The position numbers and the translations under genes were made by a program. The notes under the pieces are model-generated. The model was not told the DNA's origin, searched no databases, and saw nothing but the letters and a program-made list of their open reading frames with translations. A stretch of 64,000 nt of DNA from an uncultured Oscillospiraceae bacterium. GTDB lineage: Bacteria; Bacillota; Clostridia; Oscillospirales; Acutalibacteraceae. Shown piece by piece: positions 40,927 through 50,822 of this stretch. Each line of letters starts with the position of its first letter. Within the stretch, counting starts at the first letter, position 1. The stretch is taken from assembly GCA_902465155.1 (NCBI GenBank), contig CABQLY010000010.1:1-64000 (forward strand), given 5' to 3'.

Positions 40927-42752
40927 TACTTTTTATTGCGGGCTTCGGCCTTCATGCGCAACTCTTTGCTTAAAATGCGTTTACGCAGGCGGGTGGCCTT
41001 GGGGGTAATTTCAACCAGCTCGTCATCTTTAATAAATTCCAGGCACTGCTCTAAGCTAAGCACGGTGTGCGGCACCAGCTTTAAGGCGTCATCCGAGCCG
41101 GCCGCACGCATATTGGTGGCCTGCTTTTTTTTGCAAACATTGCAAACAATATCCTCATTTTTCGGGTTTTCGCCAATAATCATACCCTCGTAAACCGGTT
41201 CGCCGGGGCCAATAAACAATCTACCACGGCTTTGGGTGTTAAACAGGCCGTAGCCGGTTGTTTCACCCGATTCGTGCACAACAATAGACCCGGTGTTGCG
41301 GCACTCAATATCCCCTTTATAGGGCTGGTAGCTGTCGAACACATGGTTCATAATACCGTTGCCGTTGGTATCGGTTAAAAACTGTGAGCGGTAGCCCAGC
41401 AGCCCGCGCGCGGGAATTAAAAATTCTAAGTGCGAGGTGCCGCCGTCCCGCGTGCCCATGTTTTTAATTTCGGCCTTGCGGGTGCCAAGACGCTCCATAA
41501 CGGCGCCAACATATTCCTCCGGAACCTCTATCATTAAAAGCTCAATAGGCTCTAACAAATTGCCCTTTTCGTCCTTTTTAAAAATAACGGTAGGCGGAGA
41601 AACCTGAAATTCGTACCCCTCGCGGCGCATGGTTTCAATTAAAATAGAAAGGTGCAATTCACCGCGGCCGGAAACCTTAAAGGTATCGGCCGAATCGGTT
41701 TCCTCCACCCGCAGGCTAACATTGGTTTGTACCTCTTTAAACAAGCGGTCACGAATATTGCGGGAGGTAACAAATTTACCGTCCTGCCCCGCAAAGGGGG
41801 AATTGTTAACCATAAAGTTCATAGAAAGGGTTGGTTCATCTATTTTAACAAAGGGCAGCGGCTCTATATGCTCAGGGTCGCAGGCTGTTTCGCCAATGTT
41901 TAAATCGGCAATGCCGGCAACGGCAATAATTTCCCCCGCCGGGGCCTGCTCCACCTCTTGCCGTTTTAGGCCCTCGTAGGTAAACAGTTTAGAAATACGC
42001 ACATTTTTAGTGGTGCCGTCCCGGTGGCAAAGCACAACCGCCTGCCCGGCCGTAACCACGCCGCGCTCCACGCGGCCAATGCCAATTTTGCCTAAGTAAT
42101 CGTCGCTGTCAATGTTAGAAAATAAAATTTGCAGCGGGCCGTTTACATCGTTTTCCGGCGGCTCAATTTCTTTTACAATAATATCAAACAGCGGCTGCAT
42201 ATCCCCCTCGCGCGCATCGGGCGAAAGCGAGGCGTAGCCGTCGCGCCCCGAAGCAAACACTACCGGGAATTCAATTTGGTTATCGTCGGCGCCAAGCTCA
42301 ATAAAAAGGTCTAACACTTCGTCAACAACCTCTAACGGGCGGGCCATGGGCCGGTCTACCTTGTTTACCACAACAATAACCTTTTTGCCAAGGCCTAAGG
42401 CTTTTTTTAGCACAAAACGGGTTTGCGGCATGCAGCCCTCAAAGGCGTCTACCAGCAGCAAAACGCCGTCCACCATCATTAAAATGCGCTCAACCTCGCC
42501 GCCAAAATCGGCGTGACCGGGGGTGTCTACAATGTTAATTTTGTAGTCGCCGTAATGCACGCTGGTTGGTTTTGATAAAATGGTAATACCGCGCTCCCGC
42601 TCTAAATCGTTAGAGTCCATAACGCGCTCCTGCACCTGCTCGTTGGTACGAAAGGTGCCGCTTTGCTTTAAAAGCTCATCTACCAAGGTTGTTTTGCCGT
42701 GGTCAACATGGGCAATAATGGCAATGTTACGCAGCTTTTCAACAGACAGCAT
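40926..42752 (-). CDS. typA: Ribosome-associated GTPase TypA/BipA
   Basis: Translational GTPase of 608 aa involved in ribosome assembly and stress responses. AHVDHGKTTLVDELL (G1), RGITI (G2), DTPGHADFGGEV (G3), NKVDRP (G4) are intact; EF-G-like domains follow with the BipA-specific C-terminus (LEFLIPARGLLGYRSQFLTD). I start at the ATG at 42752; an in-frame GTG at 42764 lies too close to the purine-rich site. It has a consensus promoter and leads the two-gene operon with the exonuclease. Confidence 0.96.
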   Translation of the reverse strand: MLSVEKLRNIAIIAHVDHGKTTLVDELLKQSGTFRTNEQVQERVMDSNDLERERGITILSKPTSVHYGDYKINIVDTPGHADFGGEVERILMMVDGVLLLVDAFEGCMPQTRFVLKKALGLGKKVIVVVNKVDRPMARPLEVVDEVLDLFIELGADDNQIEFPVVFASGRDGYASLSPDAREGDMQPLFDIIVKEIEPPENDVNGPLQILFSNIDSDDYLGKIGIGRVERGVVTAGQAVVLCHRDGTTKNVRISKLFTYEGLKRQEVEQAPAGEIIAVAGIADLNIGETACDPEHIEPLPFVKIDEPTLSMNFMVNNSPFAGQDGKFVTSRNIRDRLFKEVQTNVSLRVEETDSADTFKVSGRGELHLSILIETMRREGYEFQVSPPTVIFKKDEKGNLLEPIELLMIEVPEEYVGAVMERLGTRKAEIKNMGTRDGGTSHLEFLIPARGLLGYRSQFLTDTNGNGIMNHVFDSYQPYKGDIECRNTGSIVVHESGETTGYGLFNTQSRGRLFIGPGEPVYEGMIIGENPKNEDIVCNVCKKKQATNMRAAGSDDALKLVPHTVLSLEQCLEFIKDDELVEITPKATRLRKRILSKELRMKAEARNKK

Positions 42753-42791
42753 AAAAATAATCACTTTCCTTATTTATTCTACAACCAAATT

Positions 42792-42820
42792 ATTATACTA
42801 TTCCCGCAAGGGGATGTCAA
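42792..42820 (-). promoter_or_regulatory. Promoter of typA operon
   Basis: Minus-strand TTGACA (42815-42820), 17 bp, TATAAT (42792-42797). Confidence 0.9.
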
Positions 42821-42883
42821 GAAAAAACGCCGTTTTTCCCCAACGCCTTGCAAATTTTGCTGTTTTTTAGCCAAACCTTTAGC

Positions 42884-42917
42884 AAAAAACCGGTTTAACC
42901 GCCAAAACCCTTTGGCA
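42884..42917 (-). terminator. Terminator of the recJ-relA-hemZ operon
   Basis: The minus strand has stems GCCAAA/TTTGGC and CGGTT/AACCG, followed by GTTTTTTGC, 30 bp after the stop of the uridine-kinase-like gene. Confidence 0.5.
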
Positions 42918-42946
42918 AAATGTAAAAAACAAAGCAAAAGCCAAGC

Positions 42947-43879
42947 TTAGGTAACATCCTCATACATACCACCCTTTATAAACTCGCGCAGCAGCGAGCT
43001 TTGCGGAACCAGCGCCTGCGGCAGCACCTGAAACTGCTCTAACGCTTTTTGGGTACGCAGGGCGTAGCTGTAATTTTCGGTTTTTTGGGGCAGCTCCCGC
43101 AGCAGCTGCGGAACAATGCCGGCAAACAGGCAGGGCTCAAAAGCGTGAAAGGTAGAAAGCAGCGTGTCGGCGCGGTTTTTAAAGCAGTACAGGTATTTTT
43201 TTTCGCCCTCTACAACCCCGCTCCAAAGCTTTAGGGTAAAGGCGGCGCTGCTGCTGCGATAAATGTAATCCCGCGAGAGGCGACGGCAAAGCCGCAGCTG
43301 GCGGCTGGAAAGCAAAACGCTTTGCCCGCTGTAAACCGCCTGGTTTACGCTAATGTAAATTTTAAAAAGGCCGCCTTGCGGCAGGCTGCCGGTAAGCTCG
43401 GGGTTTAGGGCGTGCAGCCCCTCTACAATTAAAATTTTGTTGCCGCTAACATCTATGCTAAGGCCTTGCGGCTCGCGGCATTTTTTTTGAAAATTAAAAA
43501 TAGGAATAACCGTTTTTCCGCTTTGCATAATTTGGCTAAAGCACTGCTGTATTAAGGGAATATCCAGCGCGTAAACCATTTCAAAATCCGGCTCGCCCTT
43601 TTGGTTCAGCGGCATTTTATTTGGCGGCAGATAAAAATTATCTAACGAAACAACCGCGGCCTTTACGCCGTTTGCCGCTAAAGCGTCACACAAAATGTGG
43701 GCCGTTGTTGTTTTGCCCGAGGCCGAGGGCCCGGCCATTAAAACAATTTTGCAGCCCTTGCGGCTTAAAATTTGCTGCGCGGTTGCCAAAACGGTGTTGT
43801 GGTATTCCTGCTCGGCCTGCGCTATTAGCTGTTCGGGGTTGCTTAAAACCGCCGCATTAATTTCAGTAAGGGTATTCAC
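42947..43879 (-). CDS. Uridine kinase/phosphoribulokinase-family P-loop kinase
   Basis: A 310-aa kinase. AGPSASGKTTTA (49-60) is the P-loop, SLDNFYLPPNKMP the base-binding region, and ILIVEGLHALNP the following strand. In many Clostridia such a protein of ~300-550 aa is called uridine kinase-like; the real substrate is not established. It starts with GTG at 43879, 9 nt after GGAGG, overlapping the end of hemZ by 17 bp. Last gene of the operon. Confidence 0.82.
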   Translation of the reverse strand: MNTLTEINAAVLSNPEQLIAQAEQEYHNTVLATAQQILSRKGCKIVLMAGPSASGKTTTAHILCDALAANGVKAAVVSLDNFYLPPNKMPLNQKGEPDFEMVYALDIPLIQQCFSQIMQSGKTVIPIFNFQKKCREPQGLSIDVSGNKILIVEGLHALNPELTGSLPQGGLFKIYISVNQAVYSGQSVLLSSRQLRLCRRLSRDYIYRSSSAAFTLKLWSGVVEGEKKYLYCFKNRADTLLSTFHAFEPCLFAGIVPQLLRELPQKTENYSYALRTQKALEQFQVLPQALVPQSSLLREFIKGGMYEDVT

Positions 43880-45347
43880 GGTAAAATGCCTCCACTCTTT
43901 GCTTTCTTTTCAGCATTTCCTCAAATCGGGTTAGATATTCATACGGGTATTTAAAATTAAAAATGCGCTCAATTTGGGGCCCGCCGGGCTGGCGCAATTT
44001 GGTAACGGCCGAGGCGCCGCAGCCTAAAACCGAGTGGGTTTCATCCATCATAAAAACATTGTAAAGCCCCTCGCTGCCGGGTTTGGCGTAGCCAACATTC
44101 TCTAAATTGCCAACCGTTTTGCTTTGGCGGTACATATAATACGGAAAAATACCGTTTTCGCCCAACACCTCGCGGGCGTAGTCTACCATTTTGGCCACTG
44201 CTTCGGCACTTTCAAAAAAAGTGTTAACGCCGGCCTCTGCCGTTAAATCGGCCGCCCGCTTGTAGGCCAAGGTGTGCACCGTTACACTTTCGGGGTTTAG
44301 GGCCAGCACCTGCTTTAGGGTGTTGGCAAAGCTGTTAAAATCGTCGCCCGGCAGGCCGGCAATTAGGTCCATATTAATATGTAAAAATCCAACCTCGCGC
44401 GCTAAATTAAAGGCCTGCACCGTTTGCTCGGCGGTGTGGCAGCGGCCAATTTTTTGCAGCACGGCGTTGTTCATTGTTTGGGGGTTAATGCTAATGCGGT
44501 CAACGCCGCTTTGCTTTAAGGCCAACAGCTTTTCCTTAGTAATAGTATCGGGCCGGCCGGCCTCTACCGTAAATTCTAAAAAATTGCCGCCAAAGCTTTG
44601 GGCGGTTTGGCTAAGCACCTGCTTTAGCTGCTCGGCCGAAAGGGTGGTTGGCGTACCGCCGCCCATGTAAACCGTTTGCGTTTTAAGGCCTAAGCGCCGA
44701 ACCAGCTCGGCGGTGTATTCAATTTCGCGGCAAAGCAGCGTTACATACTGCGGAATAAGCTTTTTGGCCTGTGCAATGCTGTGCGAAACAAACGAGCAGT
44801 AGCTGCAGCGGGTTGGGCAAAACGGAACCGAAAGGTAAAGGCTAACGCTATCCCTTTTAGAGCGGGCAATAATTTTATTTTCTAACGCCGCGGTTTGCCC
44901 CAAAAGGCTTAGCTTTTGGCCGCTAACGGCCAGCTCGGTTTTTAAATACTGCTCGGCCTTTGGTCCTAAATCCTTTTGCAGGCGGTGGTAAAGCTTTGCG
45001 GGGCGCACCCCGGTTAAAATACCCCACTGCGGGCGGTAGCCCGTTAGGCTGCAAAGGCAGTAAAACAGCAGCAGCGCCAAGGCTCTTTCCTGCTCCTTTT
45101 CCTTCGTTTGCCCGGGTGGAACCGTAACCTGCCCGCTGCCGCGCTGCTCAAAAAAAGAATCCCCTTGCCGCACAGCGGCATAAAGCCCGGTTTGGCCGTT
45201 TGCTTTTTCTACCGCGGCAACCGCAAAAAAGCCCTTGCCCGGCAGCTGCCCCAACGGCGCAAAGGTAATTTTTTCAAACGGAAAAAACAAGCGAACCAGC
45301 TTTTCCAGCTCGTATTGAAAGTTGTTGTTTTTAATATATATAATCAT
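43863..45347 (-). CDS. hemZ: Oxygen-independent coproporphyrinogen dehydrogenase-like HemZ
   Basis: Radical SAM protein of 494 aa. The cluster motif is in PFCPTRCSYCSF (CxxxCxxC), followed by YMGGGTPTTLS (SAM-binding) and the HemN-type segments DLIAGLPGD and GCGASA. A ~150-residue N-terminal region (LTGYRPQWGILTGVRPAKL) is typical of HemZ. The family is linked to anaerobic heme synthesis in Bacillus; in Clostridia without a heme pathway the role is uncertain. 2 nt after the MBL gene. Confidence 0.9.
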   Translation of the reverse strand: MIIYIKNNNFQYELEKLVRLFFPFEKITFAPLGQLPGKGFFAVAAVEKANGQTGLYAAVRQGDSFFEQRGSGQVTVPPGQTKEKEQERALALLLFYCLCSLTGYRPQWGILTGVRPAKLYHRLQKDLGPKAEQYLKTELAVSGQKLSLLGQTAALENKIIARSKRDSVSLYLSVPFCPTRCSYCSFVSHSIAQAKKLIPQYVTLLCREIEYTAELVRRLGLKTQTVYMGGGTPTTLSAEQLKQVLSQTAQSFGGNFLEFTVEAGRPDTITKEKLLALKQSGVDRISINPQTMNNAVLQKIGRCHTAEQTVQAFNLAREVGFLHINMDLIAGLPGDDFNSFANTLKQVLALNPESVTVHTLAYKRAADLTAEAGVNTFFESAEAVAKMVDYAREVLGENGIFPYYMYRQSKTVGNLENVGYAKPGSEGLYNVFMMDETHSVLGCGASAVTKLRQPGGPQIERIFNFKYPYEYLTRFEEMLKRKQRVEAFYREYPY

Positions 45348-45349
45348 TT

Positions 45350-45970
45350 TTAAACCAATATTAACGGATTATTATTTTTTTCAAAAAGAATGGTGGTAGA
45401 ACGGCCGTGCCCGGGGTAAACGGTAAAGTCCTGCTCTTGGCTTAACAGCCGTTTTATAGAAACACGCAGTGTATTTAAGCTGCCGCCAACATGGTCGGTA
45501 CGGCCAAAACCCCGGTGAAATAAGGTGTCACCGCTAAAAATGCTGTTTTCTAAAAAAAAGCAAACCGAACCCGGCGTATGCCCCGGGGTGTGCATAAAGC
45601 GAATGGCCTCCCCCGCAAAGGGCAGGATCTGCTGCTCGTTTTTTAAAACAATGTTGGCCTGCATATTGGGCTGCGGCTGCTGAAAAACGGCCGCTAAGCT
45701 GATCATAGGGTCGGTTAAAGCGGCAAGGTCGGCTTCGTGCAGCACCACCTTTGCGTTTGGGCAAAGGGCCAGCACCCGCGGCAGGGCTAAAAAGTGGTCA
45801 AAATGGCCGTGGGTTAGTAATACATATTCTACCGCCGGGCCGTGCTGCGCTAAAAACTCGGCGAGCTCTGCGGTGTAAAAGCCGGGATCAATAATTAATG
45901 CTTGTTGGCCTTTTAAAACGGCATAGCAGTTTTGCCCCATTGGGTTTTGGTTAAAGGTTAAAATTTGCAT
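45350..45970 (-). CDS. Metallo-beta-lactamase-fold hydrolase (glyoxalase II-like)
   Basis: A 206-aa zinc hydrolase. THGHFDHFLAL carries the HxHxDH site, followed by HTPGHTPGS, SGDTLFHRGFGRTD and YPGHGRSTT. This is the YcbL-type small glyoxalase II-like family, possibly cleaving thioesters such as S-lactoyl conjugates. I start at ATG 45970, with GGAGGA 4 nt upstream; an earlier in-frame start at 45997 would overlap dtd. This gene is commonly found between dtd and hemZ in Clostridia. Confidence 0.88.
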   Translation of the reverse strand: MQILTFNQNPMGQNCYAVLKGQQALIIDPGFYTAELAEFLAQHGPAVEYVLLTHGHFDHFLALPRVLALCPNAKVVLHEADLAALTDPMISLAAVFQQPQPNMQANIVLKNEQQILPFAGEAIRFMHTPGHTPGSVCFFLENSIFSGDTLFHRGFGRTDHVGGSLNTLRVSIKRLLSQEQDFTVYPGHGRSTTILFEKNNNPLILV

Positions 45971-45984
45971 AAGCTCCTCCAGCT

Positions 45985-46437
45985 TTACTTGTGCCAAATT
46001 TTAGTGTTGTAGGTTAGGGTTATAGGGCCGTCGCAGCAAAGCGAAATTTGCATATCGGCCCCAAAAACGCCGGTTTGCACCGCAACGCCCTGCTTTTGCA
46101 GCTGCGCGCAAAAATAATGGTACAGCTCGCTTGCCCGCTGCGGCGGCATGGCGCTGCCAAAATCGGGCCGGTTGCCCTTTTTCAGCTCGGCGCAAAGCGT
46201 AAAGTTAGAAACGCAAAGCACCGCCCCCTGCACCTGATTTAGGTTTAAATTCAGCTTTTGCTGCGCGTCGCAAAAAATTCGCAGCTTTGCAATTTTTTGC
46301 GCCAGCAGGTCGGCGTCCTGCTCGGTATCGTCCCCCATAACGCCCAACAGCAAAAGCAGCCCTTTTTGAATACTGCCGGCCGGTTGGCCGTTTGCGGTAA
46401 CGGCCGCGCTGCTGCAGCGTTGAACAACTGCTTTCAA
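45985..46437 (-). CDS. dtd: D-aminoacyl-tRNA deacylase
   Basis: Removes D-amino acids from tRNA. It is 150 aa, the normal length. The active-site regions are recognisable but slightly altered: VSNFTLCA where SQFTL is usual, GNRPDFGSAMPP, and CDGPITL for the Gly-cisPro loop. TTG start at 46437 with AAAGGGG 8 nt upstream. It lies between relA and the MBL gene, the standard relA-dtd arrangement. Confidence 0.92.
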   Translation of the reverse strand: MKAVVQRCSSAAVTANGQPAGSIQKGLLLLLGVMGDDTEQDADLLAQKIAKLRIFCDAQQKLNLNLNQVQGAVLCVSNFTLCAELKKGNRPDFGSAMPPQRASELYHYFCAQLQKQGVAVQTGVFGADMQISLCCDGPITLTYNTKIWHK

Positions 46438-46471
46438 AATACCGGCCCCTTTCTTTAAAAAATATTAAAAA

Positions 46472-48661
46472 TTATAAAATGTTGCGTTCTACCTTAAAAA
46501 CGCCCTCAATTTTACTTAGCCTTTGGCAAATGGTTCGCAAATGGTCGGCGTTTTGCACGCTTAAGGTAACGGTAATAATGCAGTTCCCGTCCTTTGTTTG
46601 GCGGGCGTTTACATTGTGTACCGGCACATTGCTGCCGGCCAGCATAAGGGTAACATCGGCCAGCATACCGTTGCGGTCCAGCCCAATAATTTTAAGCGAG
46701 GCCTTAAAGCTGGTGCGCTTTGTATCCTCCCAATAGGCCGAAACCCAACGCTCCGGCTCCTGCGCGGTGCTAATATCGCGCGGAACATTAATACAGTCCC
46801 TTTTATGCACCGAAACGCCGTGCCCCCGGGTAATAAAACCAATAATCTCATCGCCGGGCAGCGGCGTACAGCAGCGCGAAAGCTTAATTAAGCAGTTTTC
46901 AATGCCCTCTATTACCACACCGTCACTTGAGGTGGTGTGCTTTGGCTTAACAATATCCTGCAAATTAACCGGCTTTTTAGCGGCAATTAGCTTATTGTAA
47001 TCCTCCTTAATTCGGGGCATAATTTTAGAAAGCAAAATACCGCCGTAGCCAATGGCCGCGTAAAGCTCCTCTACGCTTGGCTGCTTTTGCCGGCGGGCAA
47101 CATCGGCCAAAAATTGCTGCATCTCGTTTTCATCCAGCCGAATACCGTTGCGGGCAAAGTCCCGCTCAATTTGCGCCTTACCGGCGGCAATATTCTCATT
47201 TCGGCGCTCTTTTTTAAACCAATTGCGAATTTTGCTTTTAGCCTGCGTGGTTACGGCAATATTCAGCCAGTCGCGGCTGGGGCCGTGCCCGGGTTGGTTG
47301 GTGGTTAAAATTTCAATAATCTCGCCGGTTTGCACCTTGTGGTTCAGCGGCACAATGCGGCCGTCTACCTTGGCGCCTGTCATTTTAATTCCAACCTGAG
47401 AATGAATAGCAAAAGCAAAATCAATTACCGTACCGCCGGCCGGCAGGTTAATAACATCCCCCTTAGGGGTTACGGCAAAAACATCCTCCAGCGGCAGGTC
47501 GGTTTTAATGGTTTGAACCAGGTCCTCCGGGTTGTCGCCGTCCTTTTGGCTGTCTAAAATTTGGCGGATCCACAAAAGGCGATCCTCTAACTTACTATCA
47601 ACCTTTTGAATACCCTCTTTATACTTCCAGTGCGCGGCAATACCAAACTCTGCCGTGTGGTGCATTTCCCAGGTTCTTATTTGAATTTCAAACGGTATCC
47701 CCTCCCGCCCTAAAACGGTTGTGTGCAGCGACTGGTACAAATTTGGCTTAGGGGTAGAAATATAATCTTTAAATCGGCCGGGAATGGGGCGGAACATATC
47801 GTGCATCAGCCCCAAAATGTTGTAGCAGTTTGCTACGGTATCGGTAATCACGCGAACGGCGTAAACATCGTAAATTTCGTCAAAATTCTTGTTTTGAAAA
47901 TACATTTTACGGTAAATGCCGTTAATTGATTTAACCCGGCCACTAATCTCGGTTTTCACACCGGGCATAGCCTCGGCCAAACGGTTGGCAATGCGGGTTT
48001 TAATCTCGTTTAAAAACTTTTCGCGGTAGGGCTTTCGCACCCGCAAAAGCTCCTCAATTTCGCGGTAGCCAACCGGGTCTAAGTGGGCAATGGCAAGGTC
48101 CTCTAACTCCTCTTTAACGGCACGAATACCAAGGCGGTGCGCAATGGGGGCAAAAACCTCCAGCGTTTCTAACGAAATATCCCGCTGCCGCTGCTCCGGC
48201 TTAGCGTCAATAGTACGCATATTGTGCAGCCGGTCGGCCAGCTTAATAATAATAACGCGAATATCCTGCGCCATGGCAATTAGCATTTTGCGCAGGTTTT
48301 CAGATTGCAGCTGCTCTTTACTGGAAAGCGGCAGCTTACCCAGCTTGGTTACGCCGTCTACCAGCATAAAAACCGATTTACCAAACTGCTTTTGCAGCTC
48401 CTCCGGCGTAACGGCGGTATCCTCCAGCACATCGTGCAGCAGCCCGGCCGCAATAGATTCGCTATCCATACCCAGCTGCACCAAAATAATGGCAACCTGA
48501 TACGGGTGGTTGTAATACGCCTCGCCCGAAAGGCGCACCTGCCCCTCGTGGGCGTTTACGCAGGTATAAAAGGCGCGTTCTACCAAGCCGTAATCGTAAT
48601 TACCGCCCTGCTTTTGCATTATTTTTTTTAAAGCTTGTAACTTTTCTGCGTATTCTAACAC
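46472..48661 (-). CDS. relA: Bifunctional (p)ppGpp synthetase/hydrolase
   Basis: Stringent-response enzyme of 729 aa (Rel/SpoT homologue). HD hydrolase: LHDVLEDTAVTPEELQ and KLADRLHNMRT. Synthetase: YDVYAVRVITD, GRFKDYISTPKPNLYQSLHT. TGS: VTPKGDVINLPAGGTVIDFA. C-terminal zinc-finger/helical and ACT domains: RCCTPLPGDEIIGFITRGHG and the final LKIIGLDRNGMLAD. Hydrolase and synthetase residues look intact, so both activities are expected. GTG start at 48661 with AGGGGGTG. Confidence 0.97.
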   Translation of the reverse strand: MLEYAEKLQALKKIMQKQGGNYDYGLVERAFYTCVNAHEGQVRLSGEAYYNHPYQVAIILVQLGMDSESIAAGLLHDVLEDTAVTPEELQKQFGKSVFMLVDGVTKLGKLPLSSKEQLQSENLRKMLIAMAQDIRVIIIKLADRLHNMRTIDAKPEQRQRDISLETLEVFAPIAHRLGIRAVKEELEDLAIAHLDPVGYREIEELLRVRKPYREKFLNEIKTRIANRLAEAMPGVKTEISGRVKSINGIYRKMYFQNKNFDEIYDVYAVRVITDTVANCYNILGLMHDMFRPIPGRFKDYISTPKPNLYQSLHTTVLGREGIPFEIQIRTWEMHHTAEFGIAAHWKYKEGIQKVDSKLEDRLLWIRQILDSQKDGDNPEDLVQTIKTDLPLEDVFAVTPKGDVINLPAGGTVIDFAFAIHSQVGIKMTGAKVDGRIVPLNHKVQTGEIIEILTTNQPGHGPSRDWLNIAVTTQAKSKIRNWFKKERRNENIAAGKAQIERDFARNGIRLDENEMQQFLADVARRQKQPSVEELYAAIGYGGILLSKIMPRIKEDYNKLIAAKKPVNLQDIVKPKHTTSSDGVVIEGIENCLIKLSRCCTPLPGDEIIGFITRGHGVSVHKRDCINVPRDISTAQEPERWVSAYWEDTKRTSFKASLKIIGLDRNGMLADVTLMLAGSNVPVHNVNARQTKDGNCIITVTLSVQNADHLRTICQRLSKIEGVFKVERNIL

Positions 48662-48672
48662 AACTACACCCC

Positions 48673-50706
48673 CTACTGCTCTGCAATTAAAGACCGCAGG
48701 CCGCAGTAGATCTTAGAATTTTCTAAATTTGTTTTGCTGCCTTCGATTAATTTAAAAAACAGCTTGCCGTTTTGCTTTAGGGGCGCAATAAGGTTCAGCT
48801 CCTGCAGTACATCAAGAATTACGGCAATTTTGGCCCAGCTTAAAGCCGGCAAATTAGCCCGCAGCTTTTCGGTGCTGTTTAAACCGCCGCGCACCCCGCG
48901 GTAAACCAGAGCCATATCCTGCCTTGTAAACAACAGGCTTTCGGCGTCCTTTTCCTGCAGGGCGGCGTTTGCAAATCGGTCGTACAGCTCCAGCTCTAAA
49001 AGGCGCTGCTCCTCATTCAGCCCGGCAGGGCGAATATCCTGCACCTGCACGCTAATTTTGGTTTCGCCCTTGTAAGTATTCTTTCTTAAAATTGCTAAAA
49101 CATCCAAAACGCTGCCAACCGTAAAAGCAAACTCCCCGGCCGTAGTGCCAAACAACACGGCGGCTACCACGGTGTTACCCTTAGAAAGCAGCAGCCGTAA
49201 ATGCTTGCCGTCGCCAATTTCGGTAATACGGTCCAGCCGCATACCAAACAGGCCAAACAGCGGCGTAGGGTTGCCAACGCCAAAGGGCTCTAACGGCTCT
49301 AACGCCAAAAGCAGGTCGGTGCTAATGGCCGCCGGGTTCAGCTTGCAATCTACCCGCAGCTGCGGCAGGCAAAGCGGCTGGGCTAAGGCGTATTCGTTCA
49401 CCGTTTGCCGAAATGCCGAAACGTTGGCAATTTGTAACGAAAGGCCGGCAGCCTGCGCGTGGCCGCCAAAGGTTAGCAGGTTTTCTTTTCCAGTTTCAAT
49501 TGCTTTAAAAATTGAAAAGCTGCCAACGCTGCGGGCCGAGCCCTTGGCAATACCGGTTTCGCTGTTTTCGCTTAACAAAATAACGGGCCGGCCGTAATGC
49601 TCGGCCAACCGGGCCGCCGCAATACCCAGCACGCCCTCGTGCCAATTTGGCCCGCTAACAACCATAACCCGGTTTTGGTACAGCCGCTGCTGCTCGGCAA
49701 TTTCGGCCGCTTTTTGGGTAATTTCCTGCTCTAAGCTGTGGCGCTCGCGGTTTAGTTCATCTAACTGCTCGGCCAAGCCCTTTGCCTGCTGCAAATTTTC
49801 GGCCAGCAGCAGCTTTGCGGCCAGCTCGGCATTTGCTAAACGGCCGGCGGCGTTTACGCGCGGCGCCAGGCTAAAGGCAATTTTGCCTGCGGTAAGCTCG
49901 CCGGGGTTTACCCCGGCCGCGGCTGCCAAAGCGGCAAAGCTGGGGCTGGGCTCCCGGTTTAGCTTTGCAAGCCCAAATTTAACAAGGTTGCGGTTATCCC
50001 GCAGCAGCGGCATTACATCGGCCACTGTACCCAGCGCAACCAGCTCGCCGTACTCCTCGGCCAAAAAGGCCGGGTCGTTGCCCGAAAGGGCGCAAACCAG
50101 CAAAAAAGCAACCCCAACGCCCGCAAAATCTTTAAAAGGCAAATGGCAATCCTCCCGGTGGGGGTCTACCACGGCGGCCGCCTGCGGCAGCGCGCCCTGC
50201 TGGCGGTGGTGGTCGGTAATTACAACCGTTAGGCCAAGCTCGGCCGCCCGCGCCACCGGCCCGTTTGCAGCAATGCCGTTATCTACCGTTATAATCAGCT
50301 CGGTTTTGTTTTGGTGCAGCTGCTCAATGGCGCTTTCGGTTATTCCGTACCCCTCCAGCAGGCGGTTTGGAATGTAATAATCCACCTGTGCGCCAACCGA
50401 TTTTAAATACCGGTACAGCAAAACCGTTGCGGTTACGCCGTCACAGTCGTAATCCCCAAAAACGGTTATTTTTTTACCCGCTGCAACAAACTCGCCAATG
50501 GTTGCGGCCGCTTTTTGCATATCGGGTAGGTCTAACGGTTCGGTTTCCAGCACCTCGTCATCTAAAAAAACCTCCAGCTCAAAGGGGTCGTCATATCCCC
50601 TTTGGGCGGCAATTAAGGCGGTAAAGGGCTCTATTCCACATTCCTCGGCCAGTGTGTTCGCCAGTTCTTTATTTAATTGTGGCAAAATCCATTTCTTGAA
50701 CCCCAT
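48673..50706 (-). CDS. recJ: Single-stranded-DNA exonuclease RecJ
   Basis: 5'-3' ssDNA exonuclease for recombination and repair, 677 aa. DHH motifs: FGDYDCDGVTATVLLY, ITVDNGIAA, ITDHHRQQG and VDPHREDCHLP; the DHHA1 part has FGGHAQAAGLSL. The C-terminal ~110 residues are a less conserved extra domain common in Firmicutes RecJ. First gene of the operon with relA, dtd, the MBL gene and hemZ. AAAGG lies 10 nt before the ATG. Confidence 0.95.
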   Translation of the reverse strand: MGFKKWILPQLNKELANTLAEECGIEPFTALIAAQRGYDDPFELEVFLDDEVLETEPLDLPDMQKAAATIGEFVAAGKKITVFGDYDCDGVTATVLLYRYLKSVGAQVDYYIPNRLLEGYGITESAIEQLHQNKTELIITVDNGIAANGPVARAAELGLTVVITDHHRQQGALPQAAAVVDPHREDCHLPFKDFAGVGVAFLLVCALSGNDPAFLAEEYGELVALGTVADVMPLLRDNRNLVKFGLAKLNREPSPSFAALAAAAGVNPGELTAGKIAFSLAPRVNAAGRLANAELAAKLLLAENLQQAKGLAEQLDELNRERHSLEQEITQKAAEIAEQQRLYQNRVMVVSGPNWHEGVLGIAAARLAEHYGRPVILLSENSETGIAKGSARSVGSFSIFKAIETGKENLLTFGGHAQAAGLSLQIANVSAFRQTVNEYALAQPLCLPQLRVDCKLNPAAISTDLLLALEPLEPFGVGNPTPLFGLFGMRLDRITEIGDGKHLRLLLSKGNTVVAAVLFGTTAGEFAFTVGSVLDVLAILRKNTYKGETKISVQVQDIRPAGLNEEQRLLELELYDRFANAALQEKDAESLLFTRQDMALVYRGVRGGLNSTEKLRANLPALSWAKIAVILDVLQELNLIAPLKQNGKLFFKLIEGSKTNLENSKIYCGLRSLIAEQ

Positions 50707-50753
50707 AACTTTTGAACCTTTCGCACAAATAATGAAAAAATGAAAAAAAATAC

Positions 50754-50782
50754 TTGCAATTTCAACCTTATTATGATAACAT
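50754..50782 (+). promoter_or_regulatory. Likely promoter of tRNA-Ala
   Basis: TTGCAA (50754-50759), 17 bp, TAACAT (50777-50782), about 40 bp before the tRNA. The -10 element is poor, so the call is tentative. Confidence 0.5.
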
Positions 50783-50822
50783 ATTTATTGTCGCAAGGCA
50801 AGTACAAACAAGCAAAAAATTT

